Shown in pieces: positions 45,751-55,642 of a DNA stretch of 64,000 nt. A model generated the notes under the pieces. That model saw nothing but the letters and a program-made list of their open reading frames with translations. It had not been told where the DNA came from and made no database searches. How positions within the stretch are numbered: position 1 is the first letter of the stretch; the number at the start of each line of letters is the position of its first letter. This DNA is from a bacterium (GTDB lineage: Bacteria > Electryoneota > RPQS01 > DYHQ01), in contig JAUXGA010000010.1 of assembly GCA_030622545.1 (NCBI GenBank), positions 1 to 64,000 on the forward strand. Direction: 5' to 3'. The translations under genes and the position numbers were made by a program.

Positions 45751-46244
45751 GAATGTTGTGTCCTCCTTCGCTCGGCGGCGTCCTGAATCGCTTCGACGAT
45801 TTGCACATAACCGGTGCAACGGCAAAGATTTCCCGAAATGGCTTCGCGGATTTGATGTTCCGTCGGTGAGAGGTTTCGTTGAAGTAAAGCTTCCGCGGAC
45901 ATCAGCAAACCCGGCGTGCAAAAACCGCAATGCACCGCGTCGTGGTCTAAGAACGTTTCCTGCAAGTCCGTCAGATTTTCGCCGTGCGCCAAACCCTCGA
46001 CCGTTAATATTTCAACATCACCTAACGCCGCGACCAACACAAGACACGAACACATCGGCTTGCGATTGATTAACACCGTGCAAGCTCCGCACTCGCCAAT
46101 TTCGCAGCCGCACTTCGTCCCTGTGAGTCCCAAATCTTCACGCAGAAACCGCAGCAGCGTCCTGTCCGCAGGAACATCTCGCTCGACGACCTGCCCATTG
46201 ACGCGAAGTTTTACAGATTGTTTATCACTTTCAGGTGGATTCAT
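45747..46244 (-). CDS. [2Fe-2S] small subunit of a xanthine dehydrogenase-type molybdoenzyme
   Basis: 165 aa, full length for the CoxS/XdhC-type subunit. The plant-type cluster site CGCEIGECGACTV at about 45 and the second site CGFCTPG plus NLCRCTGY at about 105-145 are intact. Such subunits carry electrons from a molybdopterin subunit to a flavin subunit. Neither partner is in this window; instead the gene is coupled by ATGA to preT. It might serve a purine or pyrimidine oxidation enzyme encoded elsewhere, or pair with PreT in an unusual complex (inference). Confidence 0.9.
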   Translation of the reverse strand: MNPPESDKQSVKLRVNGQVVERDVPADRTLLRFLREDLGLTGTKCGCEIGECGACTVLINRKPMCSCLVLVAALGDVEILTVEGLAHGENLTDLQETFLDHDAVHCGFCTPGLLMSAEALLQRNLSPTEHQIREAISGNLCRCTGYVQIVEAIQDAAERRRTQHS

Positions 46245-46267
46245 GTTTTTTTAAAATCGTATGATCT

Positions 46268-46365
46268 GGTAGTGCCGCACGGCAGTGCGCTTGTGAAAAG
46301 GGTATTTTTCCTTGTGATGTAGGATATTGGTAAATGATTTGGGCGCACTGCCGTGCGGCACTACC
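46268..46365. repeat. 98-bp inverted-repeat element
   Basis: Perfect 23-base arms, 46268-46290 and 46343-46365, around a 52-base spacer, in the gap between the M14 gene's stop and the [2Fe-2S] start. An arm-like 26-base copy occurs at 18151-18176. No coding capacity. It resembles a small MITE or REP pair. Confidence 0.85.
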
Positions 46366-46379
46366 GATGCGTTGGTATT

Positions 46380-48719
46380 TTAGCGCAACAGCAGCAGCTT
46401 TCGTGTAAACTGCTGCCCGCCGGCGTGAAGGGTGGCGAAGTAAACGCCGCTGGGGACGTGCGCGCCGCGTGTGTTCGTGCTGTTCCAAACGGTGCGGAAG
46501 CGGCCTGCGGAAGAACACGTTTCGGTTAGCGTGGCGACTCTTTGACCGAGTACGTTTGTAATGCGAATCTGAATTTGTCCCGGCGCGGCGACGGTGTAGG
46601 TCATCACGGCTGTCGGATTGAACGGATTCGGATAGACACTTTCGAAGGCGTATTCAAATGGAATATTGCTTTCAGGAGACGGCGGCGCATTCGTATTCGT
46701 TCCGGCGATGAAATACAAATTGTCAATCATCACGCCAAGCTCAGTATACGCGCTGTCCGAAACCAAACGGAAACGCAAGCGAACATCCGGCGCAGGCGCC
46801 CACCTGTCGAGGCAAAGAAAGGTGCGCGTCCATGGGATATCCATATCGTAAAACCAACCCGCCGATTCCCACGTCACACCCGCGTCCATCGAAAGTTCGA
46901 CGCCGAGACTGTCGTCGGGATCCATCCGCGAGAACCTGTCGAACTGCAAATGCGCACTGTTGGCTCCGCTTAAATCGAGCGCGTTCGAATACTCAGCCCA
47001 AGCGTTCGCGTCATTCATATAGGTCGTACGAAAAGCAATCGGATTTGTTGACAGCGCATGCCCGTGTTCTCCCATTGAAGTCGTCCAAGTCGAATTCTCA
47101 CCGCCGAACGTCCAGTCCGCAGCCATGTTTTCGAAATCTTCAATGAGAACAACGTGTCCTACCGGCAGCGTTATCACCAGCGAAGTGTCTTGGTCAATCC
47201 AATAACCTTTGCGGTAACCAACATGTTCGATATCGTTTGCAATAAAGAAGCAATCGTAGTTCCCTGTCGGTTTGGAAATATCCATTTCTCCTGTCGGCGA
47301 AATAATCGTATCGGGAAACGTACTCTTGATGTATAGCATGCTTGGCAGTGGTTGACCTTCTTCATCTTCGATACGTACATGAATGTTGTGCCACGCCAGC
47401 GGTTCTAACTCCACATCACGAAATTCGCGGCTGGAACGGCGCGTGAAATATTCTCGCTTGGGTACGTATCCTTCCTTGCGGAATTCAACCGTGAACGAAT
47501 CCGCGGGGAGAAAATAATATCTGCCATAAACCGGTTCGGTATAGCGCGGCGGCAGAACGCGCTGCCAGGTCGAAAGAATGCGCCATTCGGCTCGCAGCGG
47601 TTGACCTGTCACGGCGTCTTTCACATGACCATAAACGATATGTTCGTTGTTATCCGGATGGCGCGTGCGATCAAGAATAAAGCGCGCTCCGGGAAGCTGA
47701 TCTTCGATGATTTGTTCGATAATCGCGCTGTCAGGCTGAATGCCGGTTTGGATAGAGCCTACCTCGTCGGCGAATTGAATCGTGCCCAATTTCCAGTAGA
47801 ACCAATCCTGCGTGTTACCGCGATGATTACCGCTCAAAACAAAAAGATAGTGCGACGAATGATCGAAGTTCGGAATTTCCATCGCAAGGCGGCTGCCGAA
47901 AGCGGCTATCATCACCGAATCCGGCGCTTCTTTTCCTTCCCAGTTCCACGGGAAGATGCACTTTTCAGCATTGCCGCCCGCACGACTGGAATGATACATT
48001 ATGGATGTCACGGGTTGAATTTCGAGCGCTAAATCTCGAACGCACTGCGCTTCAGGTTCCGAGAACGGCGCCGGGCCGCGATAATAATCGTAGGGCTCAT
48101 TCCCGCCGGGCTGCCAGAGAGTATCGCCCCAATCCCAGTTGAGTTCAAAGATGCGATTCAAATCCACTCCGCACGAATCCCATCCCATCCCCGGTGTAAT
48201 CGTGCAGTCCGTCAACGGCGGCGGCTTGTAACCGTTTTTTCGGTAAGAAACATCGCGCCCATCCATCACCACTGCGAGTCCATCCGGATTCATCGACGGC
48301 ACAATATAAATCTGAAGCTGCTGCACCCAGTAACGCACATGCGGAAGATTCTGAACATAGCCGTCGGTCAATTCATGCAGAAGTGCGTGAATGATTTCGA
48401 TACCTAAAACCTCTTCGGCGTGAATATGACCGACGAAAAGAACGGCAGGCTCGTCTTCATTTTCCTGCACGTTATCGGAAATCTTCACGGCATAAATCGG
48501 CAACACCTGCCCGTCGGTTTCCCCGCTCGAATGTCCAATCGAATCCACTTTCACCATCGTCGGATATTCCGCCTGCAATGCGAAAATATCCGCCATGATT
48601 TCATCGTAGGTATGATAGCGCGGGTCGATGGTCGCCTGAGCAAACCCAAGCGACGAAAAACACATCAGCACGAAGAAAAGAAAAATGAATCCCCGGCACA
48701 ATACAACGCTGCTTTTCAT
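46380..48719 (-). CDS. Secreted M14 zinc carboxypeptidase with type IX sorting domain
   Basis: 779 aa. Signal peptide at 1-28. The M14 zinc site is visible: HAEE (His100, Glu103), third ligand probably His243 in IMYHSS, with GVDLNR at 185-189 for substrate binding. The catalytic Glu is less clear (candidate in FADEVG). After the catalytic domain come a carboxypeptidase regulatory-like domain (YGHVKDAVTGQPLRAEW) and a beta-sandwich (about 520-680). The last 85 residues (VYPNPFNPTA, ITNVLGQRVA, KLLLLR) are a Por/type IX sorting domain. It digests peptides outside the cell and is exported by a type IX system. Confidence 0.9.
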   Translation of the reverse strand: MKSSVVLCRGFIFLFFVLMCFSSLGFAQATIDPRYHTYDEIMADIFALQAEYPTMVKVDSIGHSSGETDGQVLPIYAVKISDNVQENEDEPAVLFVGHIHAEEVLGIEIIHALLHELTDGYVQNLPHVRYWVQQLQIYIVPSMNPDGLAVVMDGRDVSYRKNGYKPPPLTDCTITPGMGWDSCGVDLNRIFELNWDWGDTLWQPGGNEPYDYYRGPAPFSEPEAQCVRDLALEIQPVTSIMYHSSRAGGNAEKCIFPWNWEGKEAPDSVMIAAFGSRLAMEIPNFDHSSHYLFVLSGNHRGNTQDWFYWKLGTIQFADEVGSIQTGIQPDSAIIEQIIEDQLPGARFILDRTRHPDNNEHIVYGHVKDAVTGQPLRAEWRILSTWQRVLPPRYTEPVYGRYYFLPADSFTVEFRKEGYVPKREYFTRRSSREFRDVELEPLAWHNIHVRIEDEEGQPLPSMLYIKSTFPDTIISPTGEMDISKPTGNYDCFFIANDIEHVGYRKGYWIDQDTSLVITLPVGHVVLIEDFENMAADWTFGGENSTWTTSMGEHGHALSTNPIAFRTTYMNDANAWAEYSNALDLSGANSAHLQFDRFSRMDPDDSLGVELSMDAGVTWESAGWFYDMDIPWTRTFLCLDRWAPAPDVRLRFRLVSDSAYTELGVMIDNLYFIAGTNTNAPPSPESNIPFEYAFESVYPNPFNPTAVMTYTVAAPGQIQIRITNVLGQRVATLTETCSSAGRFRTVWNSTNTRGAHVPSGVYFATLHAGGQQFTRKLLLLR

Positions 48720-48762
48720 CGAAGCGAATCCTTTTGTAAGAAGCTGTCGTTTTATAAAATGA

Positions 48763-51700
48763 TTACTTCAGCAATGTCATTTTCATGGTCTGCTGAAATC
48801 CGGTCGTCTTCAGTCTGCAGAAGTAGGTTCCCGACGCGACATTTCCGGCGTCCCAGTACAGCCGATACGCTCCCGCCTGCAGGAAATCATCCGCAAGCAT
48901 CGCAACGTTTCGTCCCAACACGTCAAAGATGACCAGCTCAACGCGCTCGCTCGTCGGCAATGAAAACCGGATTTCCGTGACGGCGTTGAACGGATTGGGG
49001 AAACTTTCGAGCGCGTAGCCTTCCGGCACGGCAGGCCCGGTGCGCAAAGGCGTATCCACGGTGTAATCATTCAAGCGCTGCGCCCAGATATTTATCAGCG
49101 GTGCTTTGCCCGACGCGCGCCAATCCTGCCAGAATGTAATCGCTCCTCCCGCGCCATCATGAACGATGGTGGAACGATGCTGCCAATTTTCCGATTCATT
49201 GACGACCACGCCTCCATCCACCCAGTTCGCCGGAGAAGGATTGGAACCGGTCGCATCAAAGTGCATCGCGTAAACATCCGGGTACTGTCCGCTGCGCAAA
49301 TCCGTCCAAACCAGATACACACCTCCGCCCCATTCCGTGATATGTTCGCATTCGTACTGGTCGCTGTTTTGTGTAACGACTTCCAGTCCATTTGTCGGAA
49401 ACTGCACTGTTCCCTGCGGATTGATCTTTTGCATAAACAAATTGCGATCCACGCCGTTTCGGTAATCTTCCCATGTGACGAAAAGGTTTCCATCTTCATC
49501 GGAAACACAGTGCGGCCGAATCTGATCATTGGTTTCCGTGCAAATCGCCAAACCGTCATCTGTCCAGAAAGCGGCGCCGCTCGCGTCAAGGTGCTGCGCG
49601 TAAATATCATCATCGTTCAGATTGCGGCGGTCTCGCCAAGCGTAATACGCGCCGCCGGCGTTATCGCTGACAACAACAGGTGCGCGCTGCTCGCCTGCGA
49701 AGTCGCACACCGCCGACGTCCACACAATCGTCCCATCCGAATTCACGCACGCGCTCATCACATCGGCTTCTTCGCCAGCGCTTATCTCCCAAAGGACAAT
49801 CACTCGTTCCGCGCCATCGGCAATGATTCCCTGCATCAGGTCATCGTCGAACGTATCCTGAAGGGTAATCGGTTCCGCCCAGACGGCGGCACCGGAGCTG
49901 TTCAATCGCTGCACATAAATATCAATCTGCCAGTCATCATTCCGCCCTGACCACGCGATATAGACTCCTCCATTCCCGTCGGGAGCACAGCCTGCCATGT
50001 CCTGATCCCGTTCAGATTCGGCGACCATCACACCTTCGGCTGACCATAGGGTTTCACCTAAGATATTTATATGCTGCGCTCGAATCAGGCTCGCACCGGT
50101 GCGTTGATCCTCCCAGACGACGAAGAAGCCCAGATTTCCATCCCGACACACTTGATGACTCTGCTGATTCGCTTGTGTCCCCGGAGGAAAATCGCCCGCA
50201 ACCGGTACGCCATTCATCGGAAGGTCAATCAAACCGAGACTGTCTATAATCTGATAATAGAGCGCGGCTCCTTGAGCGCCGAGACGTCCATCTTCCCAGA
50301 CACAAGCGACACGACCGAAATCAAGCGGCACCGACAGCGGATGAGTCGCATCGCCATCGAGTCCCCAGACGATTTCAACACCCCCTGCAGCAAGATGCTT
50401 CGCTCCCAAATTATCCAACCGCTGCAAACGCAATCCGATAGAACCGTTGCGGTTGTCGCTCCAGACAACTAATGCACCGCCCGTACCATCAGACCGGAGA
50501 AGCGGCTGCGTCTGCATATTCGCCGAATCAATCACGACAATCCCGTTTGCGGCCCAGAGTGCATTTCCCGAAGCATCAACTCTCTGCGCATACACATCCG
50601 CCAAAAGCCGATTCCCATTTTGTTCGCGCGTATCTTCCCAAACGAAAATTGCGCCGCCTTGGCCATCGCCAATCAGACGGATTTCTTCCTGACTGTAGTC
50701 CGCATCGCAGATGAGTAATCCATTCGCCGTCCATTCCTGCAAACCATCGAAGGCGATTTTCTGAGCGTAGATATCCGATTCCAAACCGTCCATACGATAA
50801 TCCGCCCACGTGCAAATCGCTCCGTTGTTTCCGTCGTAAGCGATGCGCACCTTATTCTGATTCAAAGCTGCGTCGCATAAAAGCTGGCCGTTGTCTTGAA
50901 AGAGCATTTCCCCTTGAAAATTGACACGCTGAATGTAAAGATCCGTTGGGCCGTTTCGAGAATCCACCCATGTGATAAACGCGCCGCCGCTTCCGTCAAC
51001 AGATAGCTTCGGCGTTTTCTGTTCACCCGCCACATTGCAAACGAGTACTCCGCTGTTTCCCCACGGCAGCGTACCATCAACAGCAATTCGAGTGATATAA
51101 ATATCCGCATCCCCGCTGCGCATATCCTGCCAGCCTAAAATCATACTGCCGTCATTGCCGGGGTAAGCGGTCACTTGCTTCTGACCACCGTTTTCCGCCG
51201 CGACTGCCAGTCCGTCAGCAGGCCATGCCGGATCAACCGTTCCGTCTGAGCGCAGATGCTGAGCATAAATATCTCCCGCATCCCCGCCGCGACCGTCCAC
51301 CCATGCGATGAGAGCTCCGCCATTGCCGTCATGCACCGCGCGCAGCGTCGTTTCACCGACGTAAGAAGGAAATGCATTGACCAAGACGCCGTCCGAAGCC
51401 CATTGTTTATTGCCGTTGTTATCCAGCTTCTGCGCCCACACATCGCCAGTCGTATCATCGCGGAAATCAATCCACGCGACAATCCAACCATCCGTGACTG
51501 CAATCGGCTCCGGGTCTTCCTGACGACCACGATAGGCCACGACAGGCACGCCGCCGGTTTGCCATTGGATAACACCTTCTGCATTGACTTTTTGTGCATA
51601 AATATCTCGGTCACCCGTGCGCGTATCCGACCACACAAAAAGAACATCACCGTTTTCAGCGCGAAAACCCGCGCGCTGCCACTCGATATGATGACCCTGA

Positions 51701-51819
51701 CGAATCACCACACCCGTCTCATGCCATTTGAGCGGTGACGCATAAAGCTGCATGAAACACCCAAGGGTGCTGAGCATCAGCAGGACAAAAAGCCCTGACA
51801 GTTGTCGTGCTAATTTCAT
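48763..51819 (-). CDS. Secreted repeat protein (16 W-x-D-x-R units) with type IX sorting domain
   Basis: 1018 aa with a signal peptide (about 1-28). I count 16 repeats of about 55 residues, each with a strand like VVWEDQRTG, then DIYAQRLD and a W-x-x-x-G-V-V step, suggesting one or two beta propellers. The C-terminal 85 residues (SFPNPFNAVTE, IFDVLGRNVA, KMTLLK) are a type IX sorting domain. No catalytic motif is seen. It may bind glycans or proteins at the surface. It is followed 43 bases later by the M14 peptidase gene, likely in one operon, since both share the export route. Confidence 0.8.
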   Translation of the reverse strand: MKLARQLSGLFVLLMLSTLGCFMQLYASPLKWHETGVVIRQGHHIEWQRAGFRAENGDVLFVWSDTRTGDRDIYAQKVNAEGVIQWQTGGVPVVAYRGRQEDPEPIAVTDGWIVAWIDFRDDTTGDVWAQKLDNNGNKQWASDGVLVNAFPSYVGETTLRAVHDGNGGALIAWVDGRGGDAGDIYAQHLRSDGTVDPAWPADGLAVAAENGGQKQVTAYPGNDGSMILGWQDMRSGDADIYITRIAVDGTLPWGNSGVLVCNVAGEQKTPKLSVDGSGGAFITWVDSRNGPTDLYIQRVNFQGEMLFQDNGQLLCDAALNQNKVRIAYDGNNGAICTWADYRMDGLESDIYAQKIAFDGLQEWTANGLLICDADYSQEEIRLIGDGQGGAIFVWEDTREQNGNRLLADVYAQRVDASGNALWAANGIVVIDSANMQTQPLLRSDGTGGALVVWSDNRNGSIGLRLQRLDNLGAKHLAAGGVEIVWGLDGDATHPLSVPLDFGRVACVWEDGRLGAQGAALYYQIIDSLGLIDLPMNGVPVAGDFPPGTQANQQSHQVCRDGNLGFFVVWEDQRTGASLIRAQHINILGETLWSAEGVMVAESERDQDMAGCAPDGNGGVYIAWSGRNDDWQIDIYVQRLNSSGAAVWAEPITLQDTFDDDLMQGIIADGAERVIVLWEISAGEEADVMSACVNSDGTIVWTSAVCDFAGEQRAPVVVSDNAGGAYYAWRDRRNLNDDDIYAQHLDASGAAFWTDDGLAICTETNDQIRPHCVSDEDGNLFVTWEDYRNGVDRNLFMQKINPQGTVQFPTNGLEVVTQNSDQYECEHITEWGGGVYLVWTDLRSGQYPDVYAMHFDATGSNPSPANWVDGGVVVNESENWQHRSTIVHDGAGGAITFWQDWRASGKAPLINIWAQRLNDYTVDTPLRTGPAVPEGYALESFPNPFNAVTEIRFSLPTSERVELVIFDVLGRNVAMLADDFLQAGAYRLYWDAGNVASGTYFCRLKTTGFQQTMKMTLLK

Positions 51820-51865
51820 CGAATCAAACTCCTGTTACTTTTATTTCGATATTATATTTTTGTAG

Positions 51866-51885
51866 GGACATGGCCTGCCATGTCC
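51866..51885. repeat. Palindrome followed by T8
   Basis: 8-bp perfect stem, loop CCTG, with a T8 run directly to the right (51887-51894), like a plus-strand terminator although no plus-strand gene ends here. Sister of 33381-33400. Part of the gene-free stretch 51820-52060. Confidence 0.8.
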
Positions 51886-51985
51886 GTTTTTTTTCACGCG
51901 GTGTTGTCCGCCAATTGGCTGCTTGCAGCCGACCCTTAAAAAGTGCGCCGCGAAAAATATCTCCCCCCGCGTGCGGGGGGACAAC

Positions 51986-52059
51986 ACTCGCCGAGCCGGG
52001 TTCAGCGCAGGTTTCCCTATGCCAAACGATAACGTTTTCGCGCGTAACCCGGCCGGAAC
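51986..52059. repeat. 74-bp palindromic element, copy A (3' of the SRPBCC gene)
   Basis: Matches the reverse complement of 55643-55716 at about 68 of 74 positions. Each copy is itself nearly palindromic: its outer CCGGGTT and AACCCGG segments can pair. It begins one base after the SRPBCC stop codon, in the same orientation to its gene as copy B is to the aldehyde dehydrogenase gene. Confidence 0.88.
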
Positions 52060-52060
52060 C

Positions 52061-52516
52061 TTATTGCTGCCGCTTCCCCGTCTCAACATACACTTTCAAA
52101 TTCCCAAACGCCTTCTCCCACGCCATCCGGTGCCATTCGCGCGCTTCGTCCCACGCGTCTCCTTCGCCCCAGCCCTCGTGTTCAAAAACCATGCGCGTCT
52201 TTCCATTGTCACCATAAAATTCAACCCGCCCAAACGTGCGAGGTTCCGGGTCATTCATAAACTCTAAAAATTGATCAGGCCCTCTCCATGTGAACGCGAG
52301 TCGTTTCTTCGGTTCGACAAGCGTAAAAACACATCCCTTCGTACACATGTGTTCGCGGTCGGGCGCGGCAAAAAACAGCTCAAACGCTCCCCCGACCCGC
52401 GCTTCAATAGTCGCCTCCATCGGAAGCCACGCTGTAATCCCATTCGCCGTCGTCCACGCATCCCAAACTTTATCAAGAGGAGCGTTAAAAGATAGATGAA
52501 ATTCCAGTGTGTCCAT
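52061..52516 (-). CDS. SRPBCC / AHSA1-like domain protein
   Basis: 151 aa, a single START-like domain of the AHSA1 (activator of Hsp90 ATPase homologue) group. Marks: FNAPLDKVWDAWT, the GGAFELFF strand, GCVFTLVEPKKRLAFTW and the C-terminal helix WHRMAWEKAFGNLKVYV. Bacterial members bind small hydrophobic ligands; few have assigned roles. It is transcribed in the same direction as the AlbA_2 gene, 29 bases after it. Confidence 0.85.
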   Translation of the reverse strand: MDTLEFHLSFNAPLDKVWDAWTTANGITAWLPMEATIEARVGGAFELFFAAPDREHMCTKGCVFTLVEPKKRLAFTWRGPDQFLEFMNDPEPRTFGRVEFYGDNGKTRMVFEHEGWGEGDAWDEAREWHRMAWEKAFGNLKVYVETGKRQQ

Positions 52517-52545
52517 AGTATAATGTTTATTTATTCACTTTTTTC

Positions 52546-53898
52546 CTACCTGCGCCCTCTCATTCTCTTGAGTTCCGCATCAATCGTTTCTATTGATGGA
52601 TCAAAAAAATCAAATACCTCATATAGCGGTTTTGTGATTGTCTTGACAACTTCAGGCAAAGCTGCCACAATTTGATCCGCTTGAACTTGTATCTCCGACA
52701 CAACAGTTTCTTGTTGCGAAGTTAGCTTCCTATACACCCATAGATTTGGAGATGATGAGAGCGTGCGACCAGAAAGACCCTCCCATGTGAAGCGAATTAA
52801 GATTGATGAAGTTGGATTTCCAAACAAGTTGGCAAGTCGTTCCGCATGCGACAGGCATTCACCAACTTGCCAGATTGGAGTAGTCACTTCAAATACTGTT
52901 CCCGGTTCAACTTTTTCAGATGCATCTTCATAATATCCTTTGAGTAGAAACATCTTGCCTTCTGGAGAAGCACGCCAGAAATCTGAATATGCAGCAGAAT
53001 CATCGACCTGTGTAAACCAACATTCTATAAAACCATTATTCACGTAAGGCTTCATGTCTTCCCGGTCAATAACAACCCAAAGTGGCCACCCTGTTTCATG
53101 TCCTTTTGCCTTGCGAAGAATTTCCTTAAATTCTTTAAGTGAAGGTATTTGAAAATCACCCGTAAGTGAGTATGCAACATTCCATATACCATTGGCATAG
53201 CGAGATGGACTTTCATGCGGAAGCCTTTTCTTCAACAACGCTTCCCATTGCTCCTTCGCTTTTTGAATCCAATTCTCAAGATTTGCCTTTTGTTGTTCCT
53301 CTGGAGATAACCTATCTGGAACATTGCCAATACCAAGAAAAATATCCCGCATTCTGTCCAGCAGATCCTCTCGAGACGACCGTATACAACGACTGATCAA
53401 CTCATCCCATTCACGTCCTGTTCGCGGCGGCTCACTGCAAGGTCCTGGGCGCCGTATATAATATGTATTCTGATGAACATGAGCACCATCTGGTCCAGGT
53501 CGGATGGCTCGGATTGGAACTTTATGTCCACCTGGTACTTTGATTATTGGAAAAGAATCTCCCCGTTCTGGATGTGTCACATGATGAACTTCACAGTGAT
53601 AGGATGGATCGGCGTATCGTTGGACAATTCCATTTATAACATCTTGGGAATAGTAACCTAGGTTTTCTGGCCGATTTTCATCCGGAATCCATTCATTGTT
53701 GTTTTTTGTATGTCCGAGAATAATATATCCACCACCGTGATTAGCCAAAGCAAGAAGTGCTTGAGCGAGATTCGCTTTCGCCTTTCCTTCGGAAAGGTCA
53801 AGCCAATTCTTCAATTCAATATCCAAATCTTCACGGGGATAAAGTAGAAGATTTTGAAGTTGTCTTTGAATTTCAGTTGGTTGTTTGTTCTCAGGCAT
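52546..53898 (-). CDS. AlbA_2 (Schlafen-type) putative DNA-binding protein
   Basis: 450 aa from the ATG at 53898; the frame extends to a TTG at 53949 but neither start has a clear ribosome site. The N-terminal 120 residues are an AlbA_2 domain: DIELKNWLDLS, ALLALANHGGGYIILG, and YYIRRPG further on. These domains occur in transcriptional regulators, Schlafen-like proteins and defence genes. The rest (about 180-450) is not recognised. Codon use is AT-rich compared with the neighbouring aldehyde dehydrogenase gene. Function is open. Confidence 0.72.
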   Translation of the reverse strand: MPENKQPTEIQRQLQNLLLYPREDLDIELKNWLDLSEGKAKANLAQALLALANHGGGYIILGHTKNNNEWIPDENRPENLGYYSQDVINGIVQRYADPSYHCEVHHVTHPERGDSFPIIKVPGGHKVPIRAIRPGPDGAHVHQNTYYIRRPGPCSEPPRTGREWDELISRCIRSSREDLLDRMRDIFLGIGNVPDRLSPEEQQKANLENWIQKAKEQWEALLKKRLPHESPSRYANGIWNVAYSLTGDFQIPSLKEFKEILRKAKGHETGWPLWVVIDREDMKPYVNNGFIECWFTQVDDSAAYSDFWRASPEGKMFLLKGYYEDASEKVEPGTVFEVTTPIWQVGECLSHAERLANLFGNPTSSILIRFTWEGLSGRTLSSSPNLWVYRKLTSQQETVVSEIQVQADQIVAALPEVVKTITKPLYEVFDFFDPSIETIDAELKRMRGRR

Positions 53899-54018
53899 TT
53901 CTTGTCGAACCAATTGATTATATATATCTTTATAATTTACTAATTTCAAAGCATAAAGTCAACCGAGACAAGCCTCCCGAAATACTAAAAATGTGGCTTG
54001 GAGACGCCTTTTCAGGGG

Positions 54019-54047
54019 TTGACTCATAACTTGTTTTTTCGTATATT
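54019..54047 (+). promoter_or_regulatory. Sigma-70-like promoter of the aldehyde dehydrogenase gene
   Basis: TTGACT at 54019-54024, exactly 17 bases, then TATATT at 54042-54047, leaving a leader of about 55 bases before the ATG at 54108. It is the best consensus-like promoter I see in the window and lies in the divergent gap between the AlbA_2 and aldehyde dehydrogenase genes. Confidence 0.6.
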
Positions 54048-54107
54048 AGCAAGTTGTATGTGAAATTGTTCTTTTTTGAAATCCATAAGCATTAATAGGT
54101 AAAATCC

Positions 54108-55640
54108 ATGAATTCTCCGACTCCAAGCACATCAGCGGCCGCCGGTGGAGCGACGCCGCGCAAATTTCAGAATTTTATCGCCGGTAAATGGTGCGACAGC
54201 GTCACGGGCGAAACGTACGAAAACCACAGCCCGGCCAACTGGAAAGACATCATCGGCACCTTCCCGCGTTCCAATGAAGAAGATGTTGACCGCGCGGTGA
54301 AAGCCGCCCGCAAAGCGTTTAAAACCTGGCGGCTCGTTCCCGCCGCTGATCGCGGAAACATTTTCCAGCGCATGGGTGATTTGATGGTCAAGCACAAGGA
54401 GGACATCGCTCGCGAAATGACGCGCGAAATGGGCAAAGTTTTGAAAGAAACGATGGGCGATACGCAGGAAGCGATTGACACCGCCTATTACGCGTTCGGC
54501 GAAAGCCGCCGCCTGTTCGGTCACACCGTTCCGTCGGAATTGCCGAACAAAAACTGCATGACCTTCCGGATGCCTATCGGCGTCGCAGGGCTAATCACGC
54601 CATGGAATTTTCCATCGGCGATTCCCGCATGGAAAAGTTTCCCGGCGCTGCTTTGCGGCAACACCGTCGTTTTCAAACCTGCCAGCGACACTCCAGCAAC
54701 CGCCGTCCGGCTGGTGGAACTGCTGTTGGAAGCAGGCGTACCGCCGGATGCCGTGAATATCATTCATGGTTCCGGGCGCAAAGTCGGCATTCCGCTGATT
54801 GAACATCCCGAAGTAGATTTGATTTCGTTTACCGGTTCGTCGGAAGTCGGACGCGACATCAGCTCGCGCGCGGGAGCCAGACTCAAGCGCGTGTCGCTCG
54901 AGCTCGGCGGCAAGAATCCGCAAATCGTGCTCGACGACGGTAATTTAGACCTCGCGCTCGAAGCCGCACTCTGGGGCGCATTCGGCACGACCGGCCAGCG
55001 CTGCACCGCGACATCGCGGCTTATCATTCAAGCGGGTGTCCATGACAAACTTGTTGACATGCTCAAAAACGCGACGAACAAACTGCGCTGCGGAGATGGA
55101 CTCGACCCCAAGACCGATGTCGGGCCGCTGGTCAATGAAGCACAACGCGACACAGTCGAATCCTACGTGAAGATCGGTCTCGACGAAGGCGCGAAACTCG
55201 TTTGCGGCGGCGAAAGGGACACGAGTCCGCAATGCGCGAACGGCTGGTTCTACCGTCCGACGGTTTTCGCGGGCGTTACTCCGGAAATGCGCATCGCTAA
55301 GGAAGAAATTTTTGGGCCGGTGCTGTCGGTGCTCAAAGTGAAAGATTTCGATGAAGCGATTGCCGTGGCGAACAACGTGGACTACGGCCTGTCGTCATCC
55401 ATTTTCACACAGGACGTCAATCGAGCTTTCCGGGCGATGCGCGATATCGAAGCGGGCATCACATACATTAACGGCGCGACAATCGGCGCGGAATGTCATA
55501 TGCCTTTCGGCGGCGTGAAAGACACCGGTAACGGTCACCGCGAAGGCGGCTGGACAGTTTACGAATTCTTCAGCGAAATTAAAACCATTTACGTCGATTT
55601 TTCCGGCACGCTGCAAAAAGCGCAGATTGATAATTATTAA
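54108..55640 (+). CDS. Aldehyde dehydrogenase, probable 2-aminoadipate semialdehyde dehydrogenase
   Basis: 510 aa, full-length NAD(P)-dependent ALDH. Asn167 in PWNFPS, the cofactor loop [10 protein letters not shown] at about 241, Glu265 in LELGGKN, and catalytic Cys299 in GTTGQRC are all present; [13 protein letters not shown] closes the fold. The first 20 residues are a Ser/Ala-rich extension. The nearby lysine 6-aminotransferase makes 2-aminoadipate 6-semialdehyde, so oxidation of that compound to 2-aminoadipate is the likely job (inference from context). The stop is followed two bases later by palindrome copy B. Confidence 0.88.
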   Translation: MNSPTPSTSAAAGGATPRKFQNFIAGKWCDSVTGETYENHSPANWKDIIGTFPRSNEEDVDRAVKAARKAFKTWRLVPAADRGNIFQRMGDLMVKHKEDIAREMTREMGKVLKETMGDTQEAIDTAYYAFGESRRLFGHTVPSELPNKNCMTFRMPIGVAGLITPWNFPSAIPAWKSFPALLCGNTVVFKPASDTPATAVRLVELLLEAGVPPDAVNIIHGSGRKVGIPLIEHPEVDLISFTGSSEVGRDISSRAGARLKRVSLELGGKNPQIVLDDGNLDLALEAALWGAFGTTGQRCTATSRLIIQAGVHDKLVDMLKNATNKLRCGDGLDPKTDVGPLVNEAQRDTVESYVKIGLDEGAKLVCGGERDTSPQCANGWFYRPTVFAGVTPEMRIAKEEIFGPVLSVLKVKDFDEAIAVANNVDYGLSSSIFTQDVNRAFRAMRDIEAGITYINGATIGAECHMPFGGVKDTGNGHREGGWTVYEFFSEIKTIYVDFSGTLQKAQIDNY

Positions 55641-55642
55641 CA

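Noticed and set aside
49159-49950. 263-codon plus-strand frame
   Set aside because: Antisense to the W-x-D-x-R repeat protein; its apparent repeats mirror the coding strand.
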